This document shows positions 12,582 to 23,602 of a DNA stretch of 64,000 bases, one piece after another. The notes under the pieces were generated by a model, which saw only the letters and a program-made list of their open reading frames with translations, was not told where the DNA came from and made no database searches. The stretch covers positions 1,224,552 to 1,288,551 of the forward strand of contig NC_030989.1 in assembly GCF_000149955.1 (NCBI RefSeq), given 5' to 3'. Position 1 is the first letter of the stretch. The number at the start of each line of letters is the position of its first letter. This stretch comes from Fusarium oxysporum f. sp. lycopersici 4287 (Eukaryota > Ascomycota > Sordariomycetes > Hypocreales > Nectriaceae). Position numbers and translations under genes: made by a program.

Positions 12582-14748
12582 TGCATTGTAAAGCTGAAGG
12601 ATGGAATTTGGAAAGGAAGAGGCGGTGCATGAGTAGACAAGGCTTCAAGTCTCGGCGCGCAACAAGCGAAGAGCAGACACGCTTGGTGTCATTTATGGGT
12701 TTTATTCAAAAGCATAGCGATGGCGTTGAAGAACCAGTTAAGAATGGTTGGCATACCTGTTTATTGTAAGAAGGGTCTGGGATAGAGAGAGAAAGCGGTT
12801 CAAAGGGCATGTTGTATTGAAGTTAGTTAGGTTATTATAAGGGTTGATACCAATGGTGGTACTCTGTGCACGGGATTATAATGCATAGACAGGTTTCTCG
12901 GCGCAGCAGACCGATCGTTGTCACAAGCCAGAATTGAATTGTTAACCGAAATTGTTGTTTCTCGCTTGGATGAATGGGTTAATATGTTTCAGTGAGGGAA
13001 AGGCCAAAAAAAGTTATAAATATGGTGCCGGCACTGAAGGGCCGAGAATAGAGAGTCGAGAAGCGGTTTGGCCCACTTCAGTGGGAACGGACCCGACGGA
13101 GTGCCGAAACAATAACGGCAGGACGCCGAGGGAAAATGCGTAGTGGTATTCTGTAGTGTCAGTTGGTTGATCAACCTCCTGAAGAAGCGGGATAAACTTC
13201 ACTCCGCGGTTATATCGGCAACTAGTAAGGAGGGCGTCTAAGTTGATGGTGAGTTTCTGAATATCTGCTAAATGTGTCATGTTGAGGAAAATACTAGTTA
13301 GAGACAATATGAGATGTCATCGATATGCAAGTCCCTTGGCATAATTCCTCATATGCAATGAACATCGCAATTCTGGAGGAATTCAACAGCTCGTATAATT
13401 GTTAGTGGCCCCATCCGATTAGAGCCAGTTCAACTTTCGAGGACCTGGTCTGTGAGGTGCTACGTACTCGGCCAAGACCGATCAAAGGGAAAATTGACAG
13501 CTGCCATGTGCTTTCTGTTCATCCTGCTCTCACAGTCCCACAGTCCAGAGGACCAAACAAGTTAGGTGGTTACAGATGAAATCTAGAACAAGGAGGGTCT
13601 CCTCGTATAAACAGCTCGCAATTATGCCAAGCTTCCTGTGCCAACCAGGGGACAACGCTTAGCTGTGTCAAAGCATCAGCCTGATTGGTCAATCCGTAAA
13701 CAGAAACCCCCGGGACAGGGTCTCTGACATCCATGCCCCAGGTGCTGATCCGCATGGGCTTGCCTTGCCGTCTAGCCAGCTTTTGCCTTGTGGGACGATT
13801 TGTCCTGCGCCCCTTTGCACTGGAAAAGCTTCGCCTGTGATGATAGGTTTCAGCGTAACTTGCTTGGCAGGTACGAGGAGTAAGACGAACGACGGGGAAT
13901 TCTTTCACGAGGGTCTGTTGACTTATTAGTTCCGCTCTTTGACCCAGTTGTTGGTTGGAACTCGGCGTCTTTGTCTGAAGAGCAGGGCGTTAAGTCGTAG
14001 GATTTGTTCGTTTGGGAGCCGATGTTGGGTTGTCTATGTCAGAGATCGGCAACATTGAGCCGACGTTTGGCTAGGGACAGGCCCATTTCGAGGCTGAGCC
14101 TGATGAGAAAACGTACATCCTTGACTGCGATTGTATCGTGTTTTGTTAATAAGTACGATGAACCCACGTGTGTGGTGCCTTGTCGAAATTTGAAGGTTAT
14201 ATCCTGCTTTTGTCTCTGCTTCTGTTTCTTTGTTTTTTGCAATAAATCTAAAAGCAAATAATTCTGAGAACAAAGAACGACGTATATGAAGCTTCCTGCT
14301 TTCATACACAGATCGATCACATCACTAATAAAGGCAGTCGCAACTAACAAGCTCGCATCAGATCAGCTTCCGCTTGCACCAACAGGAAGTTGCTCGACCA
14401 GCCACTTTCCCAAACCGTGCTATTCGACTTGTCTTGTGAGACCTCCTCATCATCAAACTCTCTCTTTCCAGCCTCTTAAGACACCGAATTTCTTTTTCTT
14501 TACTTTCGGTCCCTTTTCTTCTCCTCCCTCTTTTTGGACTCTCGACCTTGTTTCTCCCTGCTCTCCCTTGGATAATACGTCACTCGAAGAGGAGAGTTTG
14601 GGTCTAGCTCCAGGTGGCTTTACACTATTTACGCGCTGTATCGTGTCTCCGACGACAGTCAGCAAGGCATCGATCACTTCTTACTCCTCCCAAACTCGAG
14701 AAACGAAATCGAAGCATTGTTAACTTTTAAACTGAGACACTCGAAACA
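12582..14748. other. Intergenic region, 2.2 kb
   Basis: No open frame here resembles a known protein, and none has convincing splice structure. It separates two plus-strand genes and should hold the ubiquitin-protease terminator and the transporter promoter. The stretch 14450-14560 is pyrimidine-rich, as is common in fungal leaders. Confidence 0.5.
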
Positions 14749-16194
14749 ATGGCGGGATCAAACGATCTGGAGGCTAACAACAGGATGTCGCGTGGGTCTG
14801 AGGCTGTCGACAATGGATTCTCAGAAAAGCCTCTAAACCAGGGAACAGGTTCGAGAATACACGCGTCCGTCTACATAATGTATGTGAACTCTAGATGTGG
14901 ATAAGTTCTATATGTGCGGGAATGTCTAACATGATGTTTGAACAGAACATGGATTTTCTTTTCCAATACCACGATTCTCTTCAACAAGTGGCTAATTGAC
15001 ACTGCTGGATTCCGTAAGTTTCCTGCTATCGATCAAGTCGTCAAAAATTGAATTCGTTTGCTAACTTACCCTTATAGGATATCGTGAGTATTCTACATGT
15101 TCATGCATAGTGTATCATGACGTGAAACTAACAAGCTACCAGCTATCATCCTCACAACATGGCATCTTGTCTTTGCAACAATAGCAACGCAACTGCTTGC
15201 TCGCACTACTACTCTTCTCGATTCACGCCATTCACTCCCAATCACTCGACGACTCTACATACGGACCATTCTCCCTATCGGCGTCCTCTACTCCGCCTCA
15301 CTCGTCTTTTCCAACATCGTGTACCTCTACCTGTCTGTTGCTTTTATTCAGATGCTCAAATCTACCGGCCCTGTCTGCACTCTCGTGGCTTCGTGGGTGT
15401 GGGGTGTCGCTCAGCCGGATAGTAAGACATTTGGCAACATCATGCTCATTGTTGCTGGTGTCGCCATTTCCAGTTTTGGAGAGATCGAGTTCTCCTGGTG
15501 GGGTTTTATCTTTCAGATGTGTGGCACCATTGCCGAAGCCGTGCGTGTTGTCATGATTCAGGTCATGCTCAGTGCCGAGGGTCTCCGTATGGATCCTCTT
15601 GTCGGCCTCTACTATTACGCACCTGTTTGTACCCTTATGAACATGGTCGTTGTCTTGTTCAGTGAAGGCCCCCGATTTAAGTGGGAAGATGCAGCTCAAG
15701 CCGGTTATGGCGTACTGCTTGCCAATGCTTGCCTTGCATTCTTCTTGAATGTCATCAGTGTCTTCCTTGTAAGCCAGAATCCAATCCCCCGCAATTCACT
15801 TTCACTGCTAACTCCTGTTCAGATCGGTAAAACATCAGGACTTGTCATGACTCTGAGTGGCATTCTTAAGAGCATCCTTCTCGTGGCTGCTTCTGTTGTG
15901 CTTTGGGGTACTCACATCTCCCTTACACAAACACTGGGATACGCCGTTGCCCTTATGGGTCTTGTTCTATATTCGATCGGTTACGAACAACTCCTCAACA
16001 TGTGGGAAGAAGCGGTTGCATGGGGTACCGGTACCCTAAATCGAGAGGGCGAGATGTCTCCTACTTTACGCAAAGCCATCATGATTGGGTGTTTGGGTTT
16101 CATCACCGTGATAATTGCTGGCGCGTTATGGCACTATCACGGGCTATCTAGCGAGCATGTAACTCGGGTGACCTCGTCCTGGTTTGCCCATTGA
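14749..16194 (+). CDS. Triose-phosphate/nucleotide-sugar-type transporter (DMT superfamily)
   Basis: Five exons: 14749-14879, 14946-15013, 15078-15083, 15143-15768 and 15823-16194, giving 400 residues. After a hydrophilic N-terminus come about ten hydrophobic helices typical of TPT/SLC35 carriers, starting with WIFFSNTTILFNKWL; FxYPIILTTWHL and QMLKSTGPVCTL are family hallmarks. It probably sits in the Golgi or another endomembrane; the substrate is unknown. Exon 3 is only 6 nt (GATATC) and supplies Arg-Tyr in GFRYPI, which restores the family's F-x-Y-P pattern. The last intron (54 nt) has no stop and keeps frame, so its retention would insert 18 residues into a loop. All phases agree. Confidence 0.9.
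15078..15083 (+). other. 6-nt micro-exon of the transporter gene
   Basis: GATATC lies between an acceptor (CTTATAG, branch GCTAAC) and a donor (GTGAGT). The flanking introns are 64 and 59 nt, normal for this genome. Skipping it would also keep frame. Confidence 0.7.
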
Positions 16195-16457
16195 TGACGA
16201 TTTCACTTAGGCACTATATATAGACTTTTAATAATGATCAAACGTTTCAATGAACTTATGTATCCCATCTGTCGTAGAGCTGTGATGCTAAACTGGTCGA
16301 AGAGCCCTGCTATGATGGTATCAATTCATGCTTAAAGGGGTATCTTATTAAACCACCTAACCCATGGCAAACGAACTTCCAGCTATATGGCTAGACCTCC
16401 AATACTCCTGAAAACTGCCAAAAGTGTAATTGTTATGAGGTGAAAACCAACTCATTA

Positions 16458-18973
16458 TCAACGGCGGCTTCTACTTCCCCGCCTTTCTCGTCGAGGAGAT
16501 AGACTACGCTCTCGCCTGTTCCTCCTATCCCTCGATCGTTCTCTTTCACGATCCCTGTCACGATCACGTCGATCCGTATCGCGATCTCTGTCCCTGTCTC
16601 TTCGGTCTCGGTCCCTATCACGATCTCTGTCCCTATCTCGCTCGCGATAGCTATCTCCACCCCTCAGCTTATCACGATCACCTCTATCTCTGTCTCTGTC
16701 TCTGTCTCTTTCTCTTTCCCGGTCTCGATCTTTTGTTGCATCACGTTGTCGGCTGCGGCTCCTGGAACGACTTCTCCTCCGCTCCTCACGACCTCCAGGC
16801 GTGTATCTGTCAATATCGTCCTGAATCCGGCGGCGGCGTAGGTCAGGAGATATTTCACCACTGCTTTTTTTATCGTCGAGTCCAGGGATTGGGAGGCCTT
16901 TATTCCTGGCGTCCTTCTGAGCCGCCAGATAAGCCTTGGCTTCTTTTTCCCGCTTTCTGACTTCTTCCATCTTCCACTCCTCAAGGCCATCCTGAGCTTT
17001 GCTGGAGCTCGGTCGTGCGGCGGTGGCTGTGGCTCGTGAGGGAGAGCGACTACGACGCTCATTTGGTTTTTCCTTTTCCCGTTCTTTCTCGGGGGCCGCT
17101 TTTTCCTGTTCCTTCTCGCGAGGCTTTGCTTGATCACGATCGTTACCAGGCCTTTCTCTGCTTCTGCGTCTCAGAGGAGATCTCTCGCGGCCGCGTTCTC
17201 GGTCACGAGGTCGGTCTCTGTCTCGTTCACGGTCTCTGTCTCGAGGATCATAATGATCAGCTCCACCAAGGCGAGTGTCGTGAGACCTGCTCTGATCACG
17301 TCGAGTACGGGAACGGCTCCTTTCCCGTCTATCAGAGCGCAGTCGTGAGCGGTCCCTTCTGTCTCTGCTTCGATCTCGGCGCTCGGGTCTAGGTCTAGAT
17401 TGGCTTCTCTCTCTTCGCTCGACCACTCTAGGTCGAGAACGGCTACGATCACGCCTTCGGGATCTGCTTCGCTCGTAGTGGTCATACTTGGGTCGTGATC
17501 GGCTTCTAACCGCACGGTCCTCTCTGCCAGTTCGTGAACGAGTCCTGTCCCTTCTAGCTCGAGACCGGCTTCTGTCACGTCTGTCCCGAACACGCGAACC
17601 ACTGATGCCTCTGCGTGGGGAGTTTGAGCGTCTATCGCGACGAGAATCTCGTTCCCTTAAGCGATCACGTTCTCTATCTCTCTCGCGATCCCCATCGCGG
17701 TCGACGATCCGAGAAGCACTACGACTCGGCTTTCGATCGTCCGCGTCAGGTCTCTTGGCCTGTGCAGGTGTTCCAGGGCCATCCCGTTCAGCTCCGAGCC
17801 CTGCATCGCTGGTCTTGCGGCCCTCTGCAATCGACGAACGTTCTCGCCTGATCGGGTTGATAGCCGAAACGGGCCCCGTTTTGCGTGGCGGCGGTGCGAG
17901 GGAAGAATCAATCTCCAACTCTTGCTTTTGGGCTGGCTTGGAGCTTTCGCGGAGCAGATCGGCCAGAGCCTCTTGCTCCAGTCGGTCGTGTTCTTCTTTG
18001 GAGAGCTTCTCTTTCAGCTCTGTAGAGACCGCTGGTTTCTCCTTGTGGCGATCATCCCTATGTCGGTCATGATCACGATGACGATCCCGGTCGCGATCTC
18101 GGTCTCGGTCCCTACCCCGATCGCGGTCCCTGTCCCTGTCCCTGTCTCTATCTCTATCCCTTGTGTCACGGTCTCGGTCCCTATCACGCTCGCGCTCTTT
18201 GTGTCGCTTTTCTCTTTCAATATCTCGTAGTCTTTCACGTTCCTCGCGCTCTTGTTCGCGCTTTCGGCGACGCTCATCTCTTTCTTCCTGGCGTTTGATT
18301 TCAGCTTTCTCTCGCTCTCGCTCTTCCTTCTTTCGTTCCTCTTTGAGGATCCTCCGTTTCTCCTCCTCGATTGCAGCCTCTTTTTGTCGCAGTTCTTCCC
18401 GAACTTTTTCACGCTCCGCACGTCGAGCCTCAGTCTCAGCCTCATATTCTTCGTCTGTTTTGGCGCCTCGAAGCTTTTCTGCCTCAGCTGCTTCCTCGCC
18501 GACTTCGGCCCGGCGTGTTTCGCGGATTCGCTCCTCTATGGCGCCCACATCGATCAGCTGGCTGATGACATCTTCAGCTTTGTGATAAACCCCAGATCTC
18601 TCTAGAGCGCCATCGATTAGAGCTGCAGCCTTCCTCCGGTCAAGTGTGAGAAGCTGCTGTGGGTTGCGCTCAATTTCCTGCTCGGCCACCTCGAGAATCG
18701 ATTTCGTGACCTGCGCCTCGTAATCCTAATTATGCATTAGTATGGCATTGCGCATGTGTTCCTATCTCATCATACGCTGGCTTCAAACTTGTCCCAAACT
18801 TGTTTTCGAATAGAATCGTAGGCTCCCTCCTTCTTGAAGCTATGGGCAAGCGATTCTATTGCTGCTCTTGTCGCGGAAGGTAGAGGAAGATCTGAGGCCT
18901 TGAATTTGCGCGGTTCAGGAGCAGGCGCTTTTTCGCCATTCAACGGTGGTTGTTCGACACCTGATTGCGCCAT
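16458..18973 (-). CDS. SHG1: Shg1/BOD1-family protein (COMPASS H3K4 methyltransferase subunit) with RD/RS-rich tail
   Basis: Two exons, 18973-18776 and 18725-16458, giving 821 residues. The N-terminal 130 residues form the alpha-helical Shg1/BOD1 domain (SIRKQVWDKFEAS, then a segment ending in IEERIRETRR). It is followed by a long charged coiled region of E/R/K heptads, and by about 500 residues of RD, RE and RS repeats like those of splicing-associated proteins. Yeast Shg1 is a small subunit of Set1/COMPASS; the RD/RS extension suggests an added link to RNA processing, which is inference. The intron has a TACTAAT branch site. The repetitive tail produces long spurious frames on the opposite strand. 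Confidence 0.82.
16480..18260 (-). repeat. Low-complexity coding repeat (RD/RS/ER dipeptides)
   Basis: Imperfect hexamer-scale repeats of CGN-GAN and CGN-TCN codons inside the Shg1-like gene. They are strongest at 16530-16740 and 18060-18260. Such tracts expand and contract easily, and they mis-assemble easily. Confidence 0.75.
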
Positions 18974-19697
18974 GATGTTGGTGGTATCTGCTGAGGCGCA
19001 AGATATTGAAAAGGAGATGTGACAGCGCGCGTCGTGCGAGCGCGGAGATGAATCTTGAAGATCAGCGCATAGCGCAATTTGCCAATCAAGTATTGATGAG
19101 CCTTAAAGCTAAAGGGGGGGCAATCTTCGAGAACAAAGAATTAAGTTGACATAAGTAAAGGCAAACAGAGAAAGGGTTCTTTGAGCGACGTGACATACAA
19201 CACGCCAGATCACGTGGGGCTTTAATGTTAAATGCCACGACTGGTGAGTTACCCTACACTGGAACGGCCCTGGAGATGGCCATGAATTAATGCGAGCAAA
19301 TATGTTTTTGGAGTTTTACCCTCTGCTAGATATTAGTAAGAATTTTTTATTCCCATATGCTCAGTGTCCTTCTTGTCGTCTTTGTGGATGGTAATGCAGT
19401 TCTTTGACGACTGGAAATGAAGACCTAACGTATCACATCTTCCTATGAAACCAACAGTCTCCAGTCTGCTGTAACACTTGACTGAGGATATTTCAGTAAA
19501 CGAAGACCATGGGAATCAGGGACCAGTGCTAGAAGGAAAAACCTCTTGTTGAACTGATACAAAGAACTTTATTTCAATATTTGGTACCCATAAAGAGCCT
19601 CGCCCCAAAGAAGAGACATCATCGACAAACAACACAAGTCACAAAGATATCAGCAACCACCCTCGATTAGAAACCAAGCCTGCCATAACCAATCAGT
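18974..19697. other. Intergenic: Shg1-like promoter and AA9 3' flank
   Basis: About 720 nt, with no gene seen. Its left part is the upstream region of the Shg1-like gene; its right part is the 3' end of the AA9 locus. A run of seven G occurs near 19120. Confidence 0.55.
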
Positions 19698-20537
19698 CTA
19701 GTACCGAGTGGTACACTTTGCAGTCGTCGTAGCTCTGGAAGGGCTCTGCTCAACAGATGATACCCCTCCTTCAACGATGGTTGGGCCAGGAACTTCATAG
19801 TCAACAGAGCTGGAGTAGACATTGACAAGAATGCCCGGATCTTCGACGTCGTAAAGCTCGGTACCGAGGTACCCAGAGGGGGAGTCGGACCCATCACCCG
19901 TGATTCTGAGGTTGAAGCATTGTGGATAGTTTTGGGCACCGCCTCGCTCAAGAGCATTGTGCAGAGCAATGATCTCGTGTCGAAGGACGTAGTTCCCGGA
20001 TGCAATGTTCTCTGGAATCCGGACGTTCCACCTGTCTCCATTCTCTTGAAGAACGCTGTCTGCATACCTGCCAGGAGTGCCCTGTTCAAGTTGACCCAGA
20101 CCATCAATCTTGAAGAACTCAAGCTCAGTCTTGTCAACTCGCTCACAAGGGCCCTTGAGTAAAATGAGGATCATTCGATAGATATGTTGAGATGGGACGG
20201 TCCAACATATCGAGTTCCAGGCGTTCTAGAGTAGCTCCTGCTTTAAGAAGCCATACTGGCACTTCTGGCGGCATGTAACCCGAGAGCTTGAGGAATCGAA
20301 GTTTGGGAGGAGATCCAAGAATTTCAGAAACTTGCTCCTCGGCTTCTTGAGAATCCAGCCAGCAACGACAGGAGGGTTCTCCATGTAGGGAAAGTCAGTG
20401 CTGCCATAGCCTTGATAAGACACACCGTTGATGATGATCTCATCAACATGACCATGGGCAGAAACGGTGATTGCAGGAAGAAGAAGGGCAAGCCAGCAAG
20501 CGTCCTTGAAACAAGTCATCTTGGAGAGAAGGCTCAT
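19698..20537 (-). pseudogene. AA9 (GH61) lytic polysaccharide monooxygenase locus with its core replaced by foreign sequence
   Basis: The first part (20537 to about 20355) encodes a signal peptide ending ...TVSA, then HGHVDEIIINGVSYQGY, the AA9 mature N-terminus whose His1 forms half of the copper brace, up to PPVVAGW. The last part (about 20153-19698) encodes the AA9 C-terminal half: CERVDKTELEFFKIDG, LRHEIIALH, YPQCFNL, and a tail without a cellulose-binding module. The roughly 65 central residues expected between them, including the PDIICH and SHxGPV segments and therefore the second copper His, are absent in all three frames. In their place is about 200 nt whose open frame resembles F-box/LRR proteins (KLRFLKLSG, ATLERLELDM). 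No product with an intact copper site can be made from this locus. Confidence 0.75.
20154..20354 (-). pseudogene. F-box/leucine-rich-repeat-like gene fragment inserted in the AA9 locus
   Basis: One frame reads open through the segment and has LRR-like spacing (LRFLKLSG, then VPVWLLKAG, then LERLELDML), as in fungal F-box/LRR proteins. It runs in a different frame from both AA9 halves. The F-box/LRR assignment rests on pattern recognition only. Confidence 0.5.
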
Positions 20538-21587
20538 GGTGAAGATAATGACAGAAGTTGAGAAATGTCAATGAGTGTGTAGTCAAAGAAAGAGTGTTGG
20601 AACTGGATGAAGGAAATGCTCTGCGTTTTTCACTCCTCCTAACCTTGGGAGATCACTCAGATTTTATACCTGAAGCTGGGACTATCAAAATACATTTGAA
20701 TATCTGCGTTTGAAACTCCCCTGCATCTCCTCCACACCAACGATAACCTTACCTTGATTAAAGGCACACAGGAGCTTTCCTCCGACGTAGTTATCCTGTT
20801 TCTTGGCGAATCAACACCCGAAGGATGTATCGGCTGTATCATGATTGGTCTCCCCTTCGGCTGTCAACCTTTATCCCCTGATCTGTACAACATTCCCAGA
20901 CAAGATTTCCACAGGGCCAAGAAACAGCCACAGTAGGAGATACACCAGACGAGAAACTAGAGTCAGGGGTGAACGCCGTATTATGACTGCTTGAATCAGG
21001 GGGAAGAGGCTGAACCAAGCCGTCAACTTGGTCTCTAGACGAATAGGGTGCTGTTTCTATCTGCATGCAAACGGAACAGAACGTGACGGGGGCTTGCAGC
21101 CGTTGTTTCAACATGGGGTATTCCGACTGTGCGTACTCATTGGAGAGGCGTTGGTCAATGACCTGCAGCAACCCGTACGCCACTTGGAGTTGAGACGGCT
21201 GAAATAGAGTCCCGGGATGCCGAAGGCTGGCTGACAAGTATGAGAGCATAGGATCGGGCAGTCGAGAAAGACTGAAATTAAGGGCAGGCTCAGCACCTAG
21301 CTTGCTAAGCAAAAGAAATCTATCAAGCCGAAATCTCACTTGATTGTTAAGTGAACAGAAATTCGTGAGATATTCAAGAGTTGTGATCTGTCGTTTGGAT
21401 ATAAATATTGTGAACTACTAGAAAACAACCCCTTTTGTCATTTTACACCATTTTTTAGAAAGATGGAGGTGGATATCATGCCGTCTCTTCGTCAAGCTCG
21501 TAGGGGAGAGATACATCCCAACCGCAACGCCATGCCAGGAAAATGCACCTCAGTGCATACACCACAAACATTCATCATTGTGCCGTC
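20538..21587. other. Intergenic: AA9 upstream region and Ugo1 3' flank
   Basis: About 1.05 kb. It contains a TATA box for the AA9 locus. A minus-strand open frame at about 20839-21249 (roughly 135 residues from its first ATG) resembles nothing I know, and I do not call it a gene. Confidence 0.5.
20662..20668 (-). promoter_or_regulatory. TATA box of the AA9 locus
   Basis: TATAAAA on the minus strand, about 125 nt before the start codon at 20537. The promoter therefore looks intact even though the coding region is not. Confidence 0.45.
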
Positions 21588-23159
21588 TTAGAACTCGCCT
21601 TCCCCGCCATGGCCAACCACGCTGGCAGTCCAAAGACCAACAAGTCCCCACCAGTTGACCTTCCAGCCTCTCCAGAGTCCCTCGCGACCCTGGCCCTTGT
21701 AGACTGTGGCGGCAACACCCTTAGTCTTAGCCTTGCCTTTCTTTGCTACGGCTGGTTTCGCGCTGGCGACCTCGTGAGTTCCCTCTTCGTTCACGATATG
21801 GAACATGGTGCCAAAAGTGCCTTCATAACGTCCTGGGGGGACAATAGTTGTGAATTGTTGGTCAGGACCGCTAAGTGCTTGCACATATTCGTGGCTTGAC
21901 AGAACAGAAACCTGACCACGTCGAAGGACAGTCTCAATAGGAAGCTTGAGCAGGATTGCAGATGATGAGGCGACAAATTTGGCGATAGAAAAGGTCATTG
22001 GCGAGACCTGGCTGTCGATCATGAACTGAGTTCGGAGAACCAGGGGTGTTGAGAGAGTGATAAGAGGATGGATCAATGAGTTGAGGACGGTTGGCAATAC
22101 TAGCATCGACGAGCAGAGGTATGAGGGGAGGTTTCTGAGGGTGGCTAGCGTCCTGCGCTGGCCGTTTGAGCTCGGAGTGACGATAAGTCTAGCCAATATT
22201 AGTTTTGCTTTTGTAAACAAGATGCGATAGATCATACCTAGTTCGCACCAAGTCTAATGGTGAGAGAGCGAGTCCTGTAGCCACGGCAGCAGTCGCGGCA
22301 ACAAAGAGCGACGCCCAAGGATACGGCGAGGCGATATCGATCATGCGATCAATGTCCTCTCTAACGCCCATGTCCGGGACATTGAAAATCGCACTGAGAA
22401 AACTTCTACCCCAGTTTTCCAGCAGCGACTGCAACACCGTATAGAGAAATGTTGCATTTGATCCCTTCCATACACCCCAAGCACCTTCTTTTCCCCATAG
22501 CTGCCCGATCACTTCAAGAATCGAATCTGGTCGGCGAAGTGTGAGGTAATGTTCTGGAACATTCGGTTTCTTAACAGGAGAGGGAGCTCGTCGACCGTGC
22601 GAGCTTCTAGGAGTCGAAGGACTGGGAGTCGATGGTACGTGAGATGTAAAATAGGCAGGTTCCTCGCCTTCAGAATCTGAGTCTCCGAACTATGCGTTAT
22701 GATTTAGCGGTGTACCTCCCACCAAGCTCGAAATTCACTTACACCGCCGTACATAGAACTTCCATGAAAAGAGGGCTGTCTCTTAGGCGTCTCCGGCTCA
22801 ACAGGAGTTTCATATACAGCATTTTCATCCTGGTTCCGGACCTGAAGCAATGTCTTTGCCACCTCGAAAGGTTGGGCCATGAGCACTGAGGTGTACTTCC
22901 ATAGCAGCTCGTCGATAAGGTCCTTGACATTCTGGACCATAGACGGGGAGGTATCGCCTAGATAATCATTGTATTCGAGGTCGGAGAGAATATCGCGTGC
23001 TTTGGAGGCATATCTTTCACCAGCTGCAGTCACATGTCGTCCATCGGGGAATGGGTTTGGGCTAGGGCTCGACTTATTGACTGTCTCGGCGGCTTCTCCA
23101 ATTGTGGGAGGGATGTAGTACGGCCTCAAAGGATTGACGCCTTCTCTGTGAGTCGACAT
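21588..23159 (-). CDS. UGO1: Mitochondrial outer-membrane fusion factor Ugo1 (carrier-like)
   Basis: Three exons: 23159-22743, 22689-22238 and 22188-21588, giving 489 residues. It is carrier-like, with weakly conserved hydrophobic segments, one clear carrier signature PLDLVRTR at the second splice junction, and a degenerate one (LKLPIETVLRR) near the C-terminus. It also has the Ugo1-type N-terminal motif LLWKYTSVLMAQPFEVAKTLLQ. Ugo1 links Fzo1 and Mgm1 in mitochondrial outer-membrane fusion. A Ser/Pro-rich linker lies around residues 140-180. It is divergent from the mitochondrial ferredoxin gene across 443 nt. Confidence 0.85.
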
Positions 23160-23602
23160 GGTTGGCCGAGACAACACGACGACATAAACCTCTATAAAAA
23201 ATAATTATAGAGAAAATGCGACAGTTGAGAGCTCCAACGTTACCCGATTCTCACCAGAGAAAATGAAATCATGCCTGCCAATGGCCCCACCCCGGCCACC
23301 CGGAGTTAGACGTCGGACTCCGGCCAATGAATTTCCCGGCCGAAAGCGCTGTTTTGCTGATCCGCTATCCGAAGCTACTCACTTTTTTTCGGGCTTGCTT
23401 AATATCACCTTGGACGTGAGAGGACGAGACGGGGGCATAAGCGTCCATTGACCGAAATTGGCGCATCTAGAGCGTTTCAACACTTTCCCTCTTCAACTGA
23501 AAGACCGTACAGCTTGTCACTGAACATATAACGCTCGAGCCCCTCAATTCCTCCATTAATTTTCGACGAGAACCCCGCCAATATCCCGAATTCGCCGAAA
23601 CT
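23160..23602. promoter_or_regulatory. Divergent promoter of UGO1 and the ferredoxin gene
   Basis: 443 nt between two start codons on opposite strands, both for mitochondrial proteins, so shared control is possible. No TATA box is obvious. Confidence 0.5.

Noticed and set aside
17488..18585. Long plus-strand frames rich in RS/SL across the Shg1-like gene
   Set aside because: They arise from the RD/RS codon repeats read backwards.
20154..20354. Explaining the foreign AA9 segment as an intron
   Set aside because: Removing it would join the two halves without the roughly 65 residues that carry the second copper ligand, so an intact enzyme still could not result.
20839..21339. 166-codon minus-strand frame between AA9 and UGO1
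   Set aside because: It starts with GTG (first ATG about 30 codons in), no domain or splice support; kept only as a note in the spacer entry.
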